NCBI GenBank assembly: GCA_944800085.1 | Contig: CALYLO010000006.1 | Coordinates: 186,001-250,000, forward strand | Direction: 5' to 3' | Length of the DNA stretch: 64,000 bases | From: Paenibacillus melissococcoides | Lineage (GTDB): Bacteria; Bacillota; Bacilli; Paenibacillales; Paenibacillaceae | Shown here: in pieces, positions 35,758-42,932 of the stretch | How the letters are laid out: each line of letters starts with the position of its first letter | Position numbering within the stretch: the stretch's first letter is position 1 | The notes under the pieces: generated by a model | Databases searched by the model: none | What the model was told of the DNA's origin: nothing | Seen by the model: only the letters and a program-made list of their open reading frames with translations | Translations under genes and position numbers: made by a program

Positions 35758-35997
35758 TGAGTTACCAGATATAATCGATCAATAAATTGAAGAAAAAGTA
35801 ATTAATGAGAAATATATTTTTCATGTCAGGTTTGGTGCAAGGCTAGTGGTAAAAGTACATTATTTCCAACGATTTTTGTCTTTTATCGATTGGATAGTCA
35901 GAAATTGATGCCGTTTTGCAGGATTCCCTGTAACGGAGTACGCGTCATAAAGGAAAAGTGAATTTTTGCAGTTTTTCGGCGAGTCGAGCTTTGAGAA
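35758..35997. other. Gap with dispersed repeat units
   Basis: No gene seen. Contains TTGATGCCGTTTTGCAGGAT (around 35905) and GAATTTTTGCAGTTTTTCGG (around 35960), members of the same repeat family as 17525-17860. Confidence 0.5.
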
Positions 35998-36478
35998 TCA
36001 AGGGGGGACTGTCTCACAGTAGTGAAATACTACTTTTGGGACACCCCCTTTAACACCAAGTTTCTGTTTCAATGCATCCTGAAGCGTTTGGGAAAAGTTA
36101 ATCCCTTCTTCAGCTGCAGCATCGTTTAGCCATTTTGGAATTGTAAGTGTCTTATTAATGGCTTTATTGCGGATGCGCTCGCGGACGAACTCAGTATTTG
36201 CTTGGATGAGAGTCACAAATTCACCGGCTTCTAATTGAATTGCATCCGGCTTGGTTGGGAGCGGGATATCGTCCTTATCCTCTTCCATCAAGTAGAGATG
36301 TCCACCAAGGGCATCGTTCCCCATATGCAAGGCTTCGTCGAGGGTATCGCCCTCGGAAATGCAACCAGGCAAGTCGGGGAACGTTACGGTATAACCGCCT
36401 TCGTCCGGTTCGCCCCCGGATGGAACACAACCTACCCAACCATTGGATTTAAGGAGATTGATAATTAAGGTTGACCAT
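35998..36478 (-). pseudogene. Collapsed hicA-hicB toxin-antitoxin locus (HicB C-terminal part intact)
   Basis: After AAGGAGG and ATG at 36478, the second frame reads STLIINLLKSNGW, the typical start of HicA toxin, but one base out of frame with the ATG. Fourteen codons later the same frame turns into GGYTVTFPDLPGCISEGDT, the conserved core of HicB antitoxin, and runs to 35998. The HicB part has the partial RNase-H-like fold, then a ribbon-helix-helix (TLTIPKWLNDAAAEEGINF). A deletion joining the 5' end of hicA to hicB thus removed most of the toxin and the HicB start. The last 15 residues (GVPKVVFHYCETVPP) read into a hairpin and are probably not native. A remnant protein could start at an internal codon near 36372. 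Confidence 0.7.
36002..36052. repeat. Imperfect palindrome at the hicB 3' end
   Basis: AAGGGGG.TGTC...AGTAGT pairs with ACTACTGTGAGACAGTCCCC. It may be a terminator or the end of a small palindromic repeat; similar sequence occurs near 34152. Confidence 0.5.
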
Positions 36479-36493
36479 GTTTACCTCCTTCTG

Positions 36494-36523
36494 ATTATAT
36501 CAGAACACATGTAATTACATGTG
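36494..36523 (-). promoter_or_regulatory. hicAB promoter and operator palindrome
   Basis: On the minus strand a perfect TATAAT (36494-36499) stands 16 bases before the start codon, and the perfect 18-base palindrome CACATGTAATTACATGTG (36506-36523) covers the -35 region. HicB proteins autorepress through such palindromes; the intact site next to a broken locus is notable. Confidence 0.7.
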
Positions 36524-36697
36524 CAAAGGAGACGGTCAATGGTTTTACGTGGATATGATTTTTATGGTGGATGAAGCGGAATCGTGTTTTTTTGGGGCGA
36601 GCTACGAGCCTTTTTGGTTATTTGCCCCATTCTTGTTACACGTCATAACGTTTTTCGATGCTCCATACGATAAAAAATTGTATTATACTGGTCTGAG

Positions 36698-37087
36698 ATG
36701 AAGTATAAAATACTAGAGCGTGCCCGGGAATTTGTAAACAGCGATCTCGCGATCGAAAGTATCGCCGCAGACGAACTCGGGCAGACCCAGTTCCGCCATG
36801 GAACGGTTCATATGCTGGATCTCGATCTGCTGCCGGCCGATACGTTATTTTTCCGGGCGGTGCGCGGCGACTTCGACATCGTCGTGGCCATGTATCATGA
36901 TCAGGGGCATGGGCCTGTCAAAGTGTTGGGGCTGGACGCAGGCGTCAATATTACGGTCGGATTGCCGATTATCCGCACCAGCGTAGATCACGGCACGGCC
37001 TTCGACATAGCCGGAACAGGCGCCGCGGATGAGAAAAGCTTGATGGAAGCGATTCGCCAGGCCGCGGAGCTCGCTCCGAAATTGTAA
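36698..37087 (+). pseudogene. pdxA-like gene with N-terminal loss and internal deletion
   Basis: PdxA oxidises 4-hydroxythreonine-4-phosphate (or a sugar-acid analogue) and is normally ~330 residues. The 129 residues here join two distant parts: ILERAREFVNSDLAIESIAAD to GTVHMLDLDLLPAD fits residues ~50-95 (usually LERA..FVNSDL, IDVLDL.LLPAD), and DTLFFRAVRGDFDIVVAMYH then DQGHGPVKVLGLDAGVNITV fits residues ~235-330, with the metal-site HDQG. The join falls in LLPADT, a pattern present in both places, suggesting deletion between short direct repeats. The first ~45 residues are also absent and no good ribosome-binding site precedes the ATG. Not functional as an enzyme. Confidence 0.78.
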
Positions 37088-37101
37088 GCGGACAGGCGGC
37101 G

Positions 37102-37149
37102 AAGCAGTTCTCGCTCTTACCGGAAGTAAGGGGAGAACTGCTTTTTTTA
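37102..37149 (+). terminator. Terminator after pdxA remnant
   Basis: AAGCAGTTCTC pairs with GAGAACTGCTT and is followed by TTTTTT. Confidence 0.85.
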
Positions 37150-37162
37150 TTGCCGCTTTCCG

Positions 37163-38057
37163 CTACTGGATAACGGTCTGTTGCCAATTGCCGCCGGCTT
37201 GCAGCCGTTCTTCGCATACCTTGCCGTTCTTATCTTTGTAGTAGAACGTGCAGCCCGCGATTGCCCCTTCCTCGGACCAGGTGATGAACAATTGAATGTC
37301 AATCTTGCCTTTCTTGATTCCTTCCAGATCGACGTCATCGGATTCGGCACGGAATCGGTAGTCGTCGCGCTGGGTAATATCATACCGCCAGACATCGCGA
37401 TCGTCTTTGGCGCTGGTGAGGTTGTCGTGCGGGGCGCCGAAAAGCGCGTTCACTTCGTCGTATTTCATGCCGAGCTTCGCTTGGGTGCGAATGGAAGCCG
37501 CATCGATCGTCTTCGCTCCCGGCACCGGACACCGGCCGACCGGTTCCGTTTCCGGATCGTCCGCGATTCGCCAGCCGGCGCCCTTGATGTAACGGAAGGT
37601 GAGCTTATACGTTTCGCAATCGTAATTTTCTCCAATCGGAACATAGAACTTAAATTGCTTCTCCGTCGACGTTTCCTTGACCAGCCATGCTTTGGCCATT
37701 TTCCATTCGGCCAGGCTGCCTTTATCGGCGTCTACTTTAGCCAGCCGCCCGTTACGCTTCACCAGATACTTGGAGTCCAGGCGCTTTGTCAAAAAGGCCT
37801 GAGCCGTCTCTTTCGTAAAGGCCTTGCTCAGGTAAGCGACATACTTCTCCGGAGTTCCGATATCCTTGCCCAAGTAAAAATAGTGCGTTCCGTTCAGTTC
37901 GAACGTAGCAAGAGGGCCTTCCGGCAGCTTGCCGCCGTTTTCCGCATGCCAATAGACGCTCCGCGATTCGGCAGCGAGCGCAATCGCCTTGTCGGCGGTT
38001 AGCTTCGGGGCAGTGGAACGGTCGTTTTTGACCTGCTCACCGCGAATTGGACATTTT
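37163..38057 (-). pseudogene. IseA-like (DL-endopeptidase inhibitor family) protein, 5' region disrupted
   Basis: A frame open from the sigma-factor stop to 37163. Residues from about LTADKAIALAAESRSVYWHA through GTHYFYLGKDIGTPEKYVAY and LSKAFTKETAQAFLTKRLDS to LAEWKMAKAWLVKE resemble the IseA/YoeB fold, which blocks peptidoglycan DL-endopeptidases outside the cell. A second domain follows (AKLGMKYDEVNALFGAPHDN...). The frame lacks a start with a ribosome-binding site; the only in-frame starts are internal (TTG at 37873). The adjacent frame reads QKEIVTAVSSTPPEENVQ just upstream, and adding one A near 38048 would join it on, so a one-base deletion is likely. The upstream signal peptide is not identifiable. 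Probably the target or partner of the sigma factor that precedes it. Confidence 0.55.
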
Positions 38058-38059
38058 CC

Positions 38060-38764
38060 TCAGGAGGGGTGCTTGATACCGCGGTTACAATTTCTTTTTG
38101 AGAAAAATATGATGAAATCTGCCTCTGCGGGAAGGAAAAGCAGCTCGTTGATTCTGATTCGCTTCCGCGGGACGCAAGGCAGCGGAGCAAGGTTGCTGTA
38201 ACCCAGCTCCGAGCTTACTGTCGGGTCATCGTCCACGTTCCTTTCTTCAGGGGATTCTAATATTTCCGCCAACAGCTCGCGAGCCCGGTGCAGCCGGGAT
38301 TTCACGGTCCCCTCCGGGACGCCCGCCGCCTTGGCTATTTGCCGAATCGTCATATCTTTATAATAGTAAAGCTGAATAACTTTACGCAGATCATGCTCCA
38401 GATACGTTACCGCTTCCCTCAGTTCAATGGCTTCGAAGGAATCTCCAGCCTCGGCCGCATCCCATTCCGCCGGCTTCGCGAGCGGATTCCGCTTGCGTTC
38501 TCGCAGCAGTTGGCAGCATTCATGCACAAGAATCCGGAACAGCCAAGTCTTGAAGTAAGCCGGTTCTTTCAAGGTGCGTATCGCTCTGAACGATTTGAAT
38601 ACCGTTTCCTGGACCGCATCTGCGCAATCCTCCTGCCGCTTCAGATATGAACGGGCCAAGCGATACAGACCGCTCTCATAGGCGAGTATCAGCCTGCTGA
38701 AAGCATCCGCGTCGCCCCGCTGGGCGAGCAGGACTAACTGCTCCATATTCTGTTTGGTCAACAC
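38060..38764 (-). CDS. ECF-type RNA polymerase sigma factor
   Basis: GTG at 38764 with GGAGG upstream. Region 2 is at residues ~10-75 (FSRLILAYESGLYRLARSYL, DCADAVQETVFKSFRAI) and region 4 at ~115-170 (LRKVIQLYYYKDMTIRQIAK, AAGVPEGTVKSRLHRARELL). The conserved protein ends near ESPEERN (residue ~178); the remaining ~55 residues (PRKRIRINELLFLPAEADF...) have no counterpart in the family and appear to be read-through into a disrupted downstream gene. No anti-sigma factor is identifiable next to it. Upstream is a matching ECF promoter, implying autoregulation. Confidence 0.85.
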   Translation of the reverse strand: MLTKQNMEQLVLLAQRGDADAFSRLILAYESGLYRLARSYLKRQEDCADAVQETVFKSFRAIRTLKEPAYFKTWLFRILVHECCQLLRERKRNPLAKPAEWDAAEAGDSFEAIELREAVTYLEHDLRKVIQLYYYKDMTIRQIAKAAGVPEGTVKSRLHRARELLAEILESPEERNVDDDPTVSSELGYSNLAPLPCVPRKRIRINELLFLPAEADFIIFFSKRNCNRGIKHPS

Positions 38765-38808
38765 ATTGCAGGGCCTCCTTTTCCAATAGGTAATTTCATC
38801 CTTTAGTA

Positions 38809-38836
38809 TAGACGGCGGAAGAGAGGTTTCGGTTCA
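38809..38836 (-). promoter_or_regulatory. ECF-type autoregulatory promoter
   Basis: Read on the minus strand: TGAACC, 16 bases, CGTCTA, close to the TGAAAC-N16-CGTC pattern of the Bacillus SigM/SigV/SigX group, 45 bases before the sigma gene. Confidence 0.65.
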
Positions 38837-38954
38837 CAAAAAAATAAAATTTTTGTATTCGATGCAGGAGGCAGCGAATTGGCGAACGCCCCTGTTTTTC
38901 CTTTATAATGTTCGGAAAGGGAAAAGCTTTTCTTCAGATCAAGGGGGTGCAGCG

Positions 38955-39290
38955 GTGAGCGTATTGGCGGTACAGACATGCATCGAGATTACGAGGACCA
39001 TTGATTCCAACGAGGAACGCATAACGGAGACCTCGTTCCATATCGAGCTGCATGCGCATGAGGTCCGAATCCGGGATAAGCGGATTGCCATGTCGCAGAT
39101 CTATGATATTTCCTGCCATCGCAAGCATGGCGGTTCGGATGCGATTGGCTTTCTGTATTTGCATACTCATCGCGGGGTGGAGACGTATTTTGTCCGCGAT
39201 AATCCCGCTTCGTTCATCCATGCGTACAAGAAGCTGAAGCGGGAATCCCGATTGCTGTTGAATCGTCCACCCGATCAGCCGGAGGGATGA
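38955..39290 (+). CDS. Hypothetical protein, 111 residues
   Basis: GTG at 38955 follows GGGGGTGCAGC. The sequence alternates strands (TSFHIELHAHEVRIRDKRIA, GFLYLHTHRGVETYFVRDNP) and ends with a helix (ASFIHAYKKLKRESRLLL), the layout of a small PH-like domain; several His are present. No signal peptide. No named family recognised. Confidence 0.6.
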   Translation: MSVLAVQTCIEITRTIDSNEERITETSFHIELHAHEVRIRDKRIAMSQIYDISCHRKHGGSDAIGFLYLHTHRGVETYFVRDNPASFIHAYKKLKRESRLLLNRPPDQPEG

Positions 39291-39391
39291 AGCCGGCTTG
39301 TCCTGGTTATCCTAGGGAACGAAGCAGATTGGCCGCTGCCCCTGAGCAGGAGATCGTTGCATCGGACGGGGGCGGCAGAGAAGGAGCGATT

Positions 39392-39736
39392 ATGTCCGAA
39401 ATGGATAACAAAGTGCAAGCTTATAAGAATGAGATTTCCGAGCTGGAATCGACCTTGCCGGAAGTCGCGCAGGCTTATCATGCGTTTACGGGCGCTTGCT
39501 TCGCCGACGGGGCGCTGGATGCGAAGACGAAGCAGCTGATAGCGCTTGGGATCGGCTTGTTCGCGAACAACGAGGTATGCACGTTATACCATGTGAACGA
39601 GGCGAGACATAAAGGAGCGGGCGATGCGGAAATTATGGAGGCCGTAGCGGTCGCGGCCGCTATCGGAGGCGGTCATGCGCTGTCCCAGGGCGTCATGCGG
39701 GTGCAGCGGGCGCTGAACGGCGCTTACTTGTCTTAG
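39392..39736 (+). CDS. Carboxymuconolactone decarboxylase / AhpD-like protein
   Basis: A 114-residue protein, ATG after AAGGAGCGATT. The CMD fold is shown by ALDAKTKQLIALGIGLF, then EVCTLYHVNEARHKGAGDAE and IMEAVAVAAAIGGG. AhpD-type enzymes use a C-x-x-C pair followed by H; here only one Cys is kept (VCTLYH), so a disulfide peroxidase cycle is unlikely. Small CMD proteins of this kind form trimers or hexamers. Function unknown beyond the fold. Confidence 0.82.
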   Translation: MSEMDNKVQAYKNEISELESTLPEVAQAYHAFTGACFADGALDAKTKQLIALGIGLFANNEVCTLYHVNEARHKGAGDAEIMEAVAVAAAIGGGHALSQGVMRVQRALNGAYLS

Positions 39737-39770
39737 GCGTGTCCGGTCCGATGCCGGAACCTATATGTTT

Positions 39771-39808
39771 AAAGTCCCCGGCGGCGGCGGTTCCTGTCCG
39801 GGGACTTT
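39771..39808. terminator. Bidirectional terminator
   Basis: AAAGTCCCCG pairs with CGGGGACTTT between the CMD gene and the convergent sdaAA gene. Confidence 0.85.
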
Positions 39809-39820
39809 GGCATTTTCATC

Positions 39821-40696
39821 TTATTGGGCTTCACCAAGCACCTTCGCTTCCAGCTTGCGGCCGGTTGGCGTGTTGGCCAGCCCTCCTTCCGCGGTCTCGC
39901 GCAAGGAGCTTGGCATGGAGAGGCCGACCTCATACATCGCCTGGATGACATCGTCGGGCGGGATTCGGCTCGTGATGCCGGCCAACGCCATATCGGCCGC
40001 CACAACCGCCGCCGAAGCGCCGACTCCGTTGCGCTTCACGCAAGGAACCTCCACCAGACCGGCTACGGGATCGCATACCAAGCCGAGCGTATTTTTGAGC
40101 GCGATCGCCATTGCCTCGGCCGACTGGCGCGGCGTTCCGCCCGCCATCTCGACAACCGCCGCCGCGGCCATTCCCGTAGCGGAGCCAACCTCCGCTTGAC
40201 AGCCTCCAGCCGCGCCCGAGATGAAGGCATTGTTGGCGATGACGAACCCGAAGGCTCCCGCCGTGAACAGAAACTCCACCATTTGCTTCCGCGTCGGCTT
40301 CAGCTTCTCCTTGACGGCGAATAGCGTCCCCGGCACGACGCCTGCCGCTCCTGCGGTAGGGTTGGCGCAGATGATGCCCATGGCCGCGTTCACTTCATTG
40401 GTCGCGATCGCCTTGCTGACCGCATCGAGAATGAGCGGACCGGCCAAGGAATGTCCGCCGGCAATGTAGCGCTGAAGCAGGACGGCATCTCCACCGGTGA
40501 GGCCGGAATGGGAGACGACCCCTTTCAGCCCTTTCTCGATCGCCTGCTCCATCACTGTCAGGTTGGCTTCCATCATTTGCATAATTTCGTCTTCCGTTTT
40601 CTGTCGAATCTTCATTTCTCTTTCCAGCATCACACGAGATATTTTGATTTGTCTCTCCTCGGCAAGCTGGAGCAGCTCGGCTACGCTATGGAACAT
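39821..40696 (-). CDS. sdaAA: L-serine dehydratase, iron-sulfur type, alpha subunit
   Basis: A 291-residue subunit; ATG at 40696 with GAAGGAGG upstream. With SdaAB it converts L-serine to pyruvate and ammonia using a [4Fe-4S] cluster that acts as Lewis acid. The cluster cysteines are visible in ICANPTAGAAGVVPG, GAAGGCQAEVGSATGMAAA and NTLGLVCDPVAGLVEVPCVK. The gene overlaps the end of sdaAB by 16 bases, so translation is probably coupled. It is the last gene of an operon with sdaAB and a PTS-IIC-like permease. Confidence 0.95.
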   Translation of the reverse strand: MFHSVAELLQLAEERQIKISRVMLEREMKIRQKTEDEIMQMMEANLTVMEQAIEKGLKGVVSHSGLTGGDAVLLQRYIAGGHSLAGPLILDAVSKAIATNEVNAAMGIICANPTAGAAGVVPGTLFAVKEKLKPTRKQMVEFLFTAGAFGFVIANNAFISGAAGGCQAEVGSATGMAAAAVVEMAGGTPRQSAEAMAIALKNTLGLVCDPVAGLVEVPCVKRNGVGASAAVVAADMALAGITSRIPPDDVIQAMYEVGLSMPSSLRETAEGGLANTPTGRKLEAKVLGEAQ

Positions 40697-41391
40697 GGTC
40701 TGCCTCCTTCGGAGCTGGTGCGCTGGTACGTCTTCACTTGCCATATCTCCTTAATATGGGGGAGCGTATGCATATGATGGATCACCGCGTCGTCGACCGA
40801 TTCGTCGAGCTCGATCGCCATCAAGGCGCTTTGTCCTTTACCCGAACGGGATACTTCCATATATCCGATGTTGATATGATGCTCGGCGAGCAGCGACGTC
40901 ACATGGGCCACGGCCCCGTGCTTGTCCTCATGCAGGACGAGCATCGTTGGATGGCTGCGGTGGGTCGGATTGTCGTCCAGTTGAATGACTTCGCGGATCT
41001 CCATGCTGCCGCCGCCAATCGAGATGCCGACGACCTCCAGCCCGCCGCGCTTGTCCCGCAGCGTCAGCCGCGCGGTATTGGGATGCTCCACGGCGTCATC
41101 CGACAGCACGAACTTCACGTCCAGCCCTTGCTCCGCGGCGATGTGGAGGGCATCGGGAATCCGCTCGTCCGCCGTGTCGAAGTCAAGAATCCCGCTTACG
41201 ATGGCCACATCGGTTCCATGGCCCCGGTATGTCTTGGCGAACGATCCATACAGGGTGACCGTGACGGATTCGGGCAGGCGCCCGAACAGCTTGCGCGCCA
41301 CGCGGCCGATCCGGTTGGCCCCGGCCGTATGCGAGCTCGACGGGCCGATCATAACGGGGCCGATAATGTCAAAAACGGAATGAAACGGCAT
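40681..41391 (-). CDS. sdaAB: L-serine dehydratase, iron-sulfur type, beta subunit
   Basis: A 236-residue subunit. The catalytic-fold part starts FHSVFDIIGPVMIGPSSSHT, with the substrate-contacting SSSHTAGANRIG motif, and contains GHGTDVAIVSGILDF. The C-terminal ~75 residues form an ACT domain (TMLVLHEDKHGAVAHVTSLL) used for regulation by serine. Split alpha/beta genes are the usual Bacillota form. Second gene of the operon, 74 bases after the permease. Confidence 0.95.
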   Translation of the reverse strand: MPFHSVFDIIGPVMIGPSSSHTAGANRIGRVARKLFGRLPESVTVTLYGSFAKTYRGHGTDVAIVSGILDFDTADERIPDALHIAAEQGLDVKFVLSDDAVEHPNTARLTLRDKRGGLEVVGISIGGGSMEIREVIQLDDNPTHRSHPTMLVLHEDKHGAVAHVTSLLAEHHINIGYMEVSRSGKGQSALMAIELDESVDDAVIHHMHTLPHIKEIWQVKTYQRTSSEGGRPCSIA

Positions 41392-41465
41392 GGTTCGATT
41401 CTCCTCTCATCAGGTGTGTTGATGTATCGGGATTACCCGTAAAAGACTTCATGCATGTGACTCGA

Positions 41466-42509
41466 TCAAGCTACTTCGTTGCCGGTTGCGGGTGCGGTTC
41501 CGCGGATTTCGGCGACGGTGCGGATCTTGAAGTTTTTGAAGACGAGCGATCCGATGAAGCCCGCCGCGATGCCGCAGAGCGCGCACAGGACCGCCGCGAT
41601 CGTGACCGTCATCGCATCGTTGAAGCCATACATGACCATCAGTCCGGCAATTGGGGTCGCCGTGCCGGTGGCGTTGTTGGTCAGGTTGAACAGGGCGACG
41701 ACGATTCCCGCCATGGCCCCGCCCAGGAAGTTGGTTGTATAGACCGGTATCGGGTTGGCGGAAATGATGTCCGCTTGCGTTAATGGCTCGATGGCCACGG
41801 CAATCGTGGAGCGGCGGTCGCCGAACTTCATGCGATGGAAGAACACGAAGTTCATGAAGGACGAGCCCATGACGGACAGGGCCCCGATCGCCATCGGCAA
41901 TCCGGTCAGACCCAGCATCGCGGTAAGCGCCATGGAGCTGAGCGGCGCGGTCGCGACGACGGTAATGACCCCGCCCAGGACGATGCCCATAATAATCGGA
42001 TTGTTGTTGGCTGCCGTCGTAATGATACCGCCGATATTGAGCAGCGTGGCGTCGACGATCGGCGCCGCCATATTCGCTGCAAAGCGGACGAGCGGTGCGG
42101 CGACGACAATACAGACGATGAGATCCAGTCCGTCCGGAACCTTCTTCTCGATCAGCTTGACAAGGAACGAGACGAGGTAACCGGCGATAAAGCCAGGGAG
42201 CAAGCCTGTGCCGGCACAGGCTGCGCCAAGCAGCAGCGCGTAGACGGGGGAGACGCCCATTGCGAGCGCGACCAGCGCGGCAGCGGTTACGCCGCCCATG
42301 CCGCCGGATGCGAGCCCGACTTCCTTCGCCAGCTCGAAGCCGAACAAATCTCCGCCTACATAACTCTGGAACGCTTCCACCAAAAAGCTGGCAACCGCCG
42401 CATTGGCCAATGCGCCCATGGCCTTCATGCCATTCGGCGCTTTGAAGCTGAAGAGGGAGAACAGGGACAATACCAGTAAGAGCAGTAAGGTGCCGATTGC
42501 GATGTCCAT
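41466..42509 (-). CDS. PTS-IIC-like permease (PTS_EIIC_2 family), probable substrate importer
   Basis: A 347-residue membrane protein, ATG at 42509 after AAGGAGG. About ten hydrophobic segments, many Gly/Ala-rich (GGMGGVTAAALVALAMGVSP, GIVLGGVITVVATAPLSSMA), with FFHRMKFGDRRSTIAVAIEP as a conserved loop. This fits the PTS_EIIC_2 group, which resembles PTS IIC proteins but has no attached or adjacent IIA or IIB part; none is present here either. Being first in an operon with serine dehydratase, it probably brings in serine or a serine-yielding compound (inference). Confidence 0.75.
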   Translation of the reverse strand: MDIAIGTLLLLLVLSLFSLFSFKAPNGMKAMGALANAAVASFLVEAFQSYVGGDLFGFELAKEVGLASGGMGGVTAAALVALAMGVSPVYALLLGAACAGTGLLPGFIAGYLVSFLVKLIEKKVPDGLDLIVCIVVAAPLVRFAANMAAPIVDATLLNIGGIITTAANNNPIIMGIVLGGVITVVATAPLSSMALTAMLGLTGLPMAIGALSVMGSSFMNFVFFHRMKFGDRRSTIAVAIEPLTQADIISANPIPVYTTNFLGGAMAGIVVALFNLTNNATGTATPIAGLMVMYGFNDAMTVTIAAVLCALCGIAAGFIGSLVFKNFKIRTVAEIRGTAPATGNEVA

Positions 42510-42619
42510 ACTCGAAGTTCCTCCTTGTGTGTGCACGTTGATTAGTAACCGCTTTCAAAATTTAAAAATTAATGCATTGCTTCAGGGAATCAATTAAGTT
42601 TGAGTCAATCTTGAATTTA

Positions 42620-42651
42620 TTAATCTAATCAAAAAAAATTGAGTAGATTAA
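42620..42651. promoter_or_regulatory. Inverted repeat in the permease/regulator gap
   Basis: TTAATCTA and TAGATTAA form perfect arms with a 16-base AT-rich spacer, in the gap between the divergent permease and YheO-like genes. Confidence 0.45.
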
Positions 42652-42657
42652 CTGAAA

Positions 42658-42670
42658 TTGATTATATCAA
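42658..42670. promoter_or_regulatory. Candidate operator 1 of the YheO-like regulator
   Basis: TTGATTATATCAA, nearly a perfect palindrome; its exact complement occurs at 42862-42874. Confidence 0.5.
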
Positions 42671-42861
42671 GTTTGTCTCGAACATACAATCCCGCTTTCG
42701 ATAGAGTTTTAAAATTTGCCGCATGTTATGCCGATAAACCTCTAAAATCGCCTATATTGTGGCAGTTTTGGAAGGTTGATCGGGAAATTGGCGAATCGGG
42801 GATTGATTGCCTCCATCCTTCGCGTTATGATGTTACTAATCGTTAATTGAATTAAATTATG

Positions 42862-42874
42862 TTGATATAATCAA
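42862..42874. promoter_or_regulatory. Candidate operator 2 of the YheO-like regulator
   Basis: TTGATATAATCAA, the reverse complement of the site at 42658-42670. One site lies nearer each of the divergent genes, as expected for shared control. Confidence 0.5.
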
Positions 42875-42932
42875 ATTTTTTTAATTGACCGCAATGCCAA
42901 AATACAGGTTGCCCAAGGAAGGATTTGATTCC

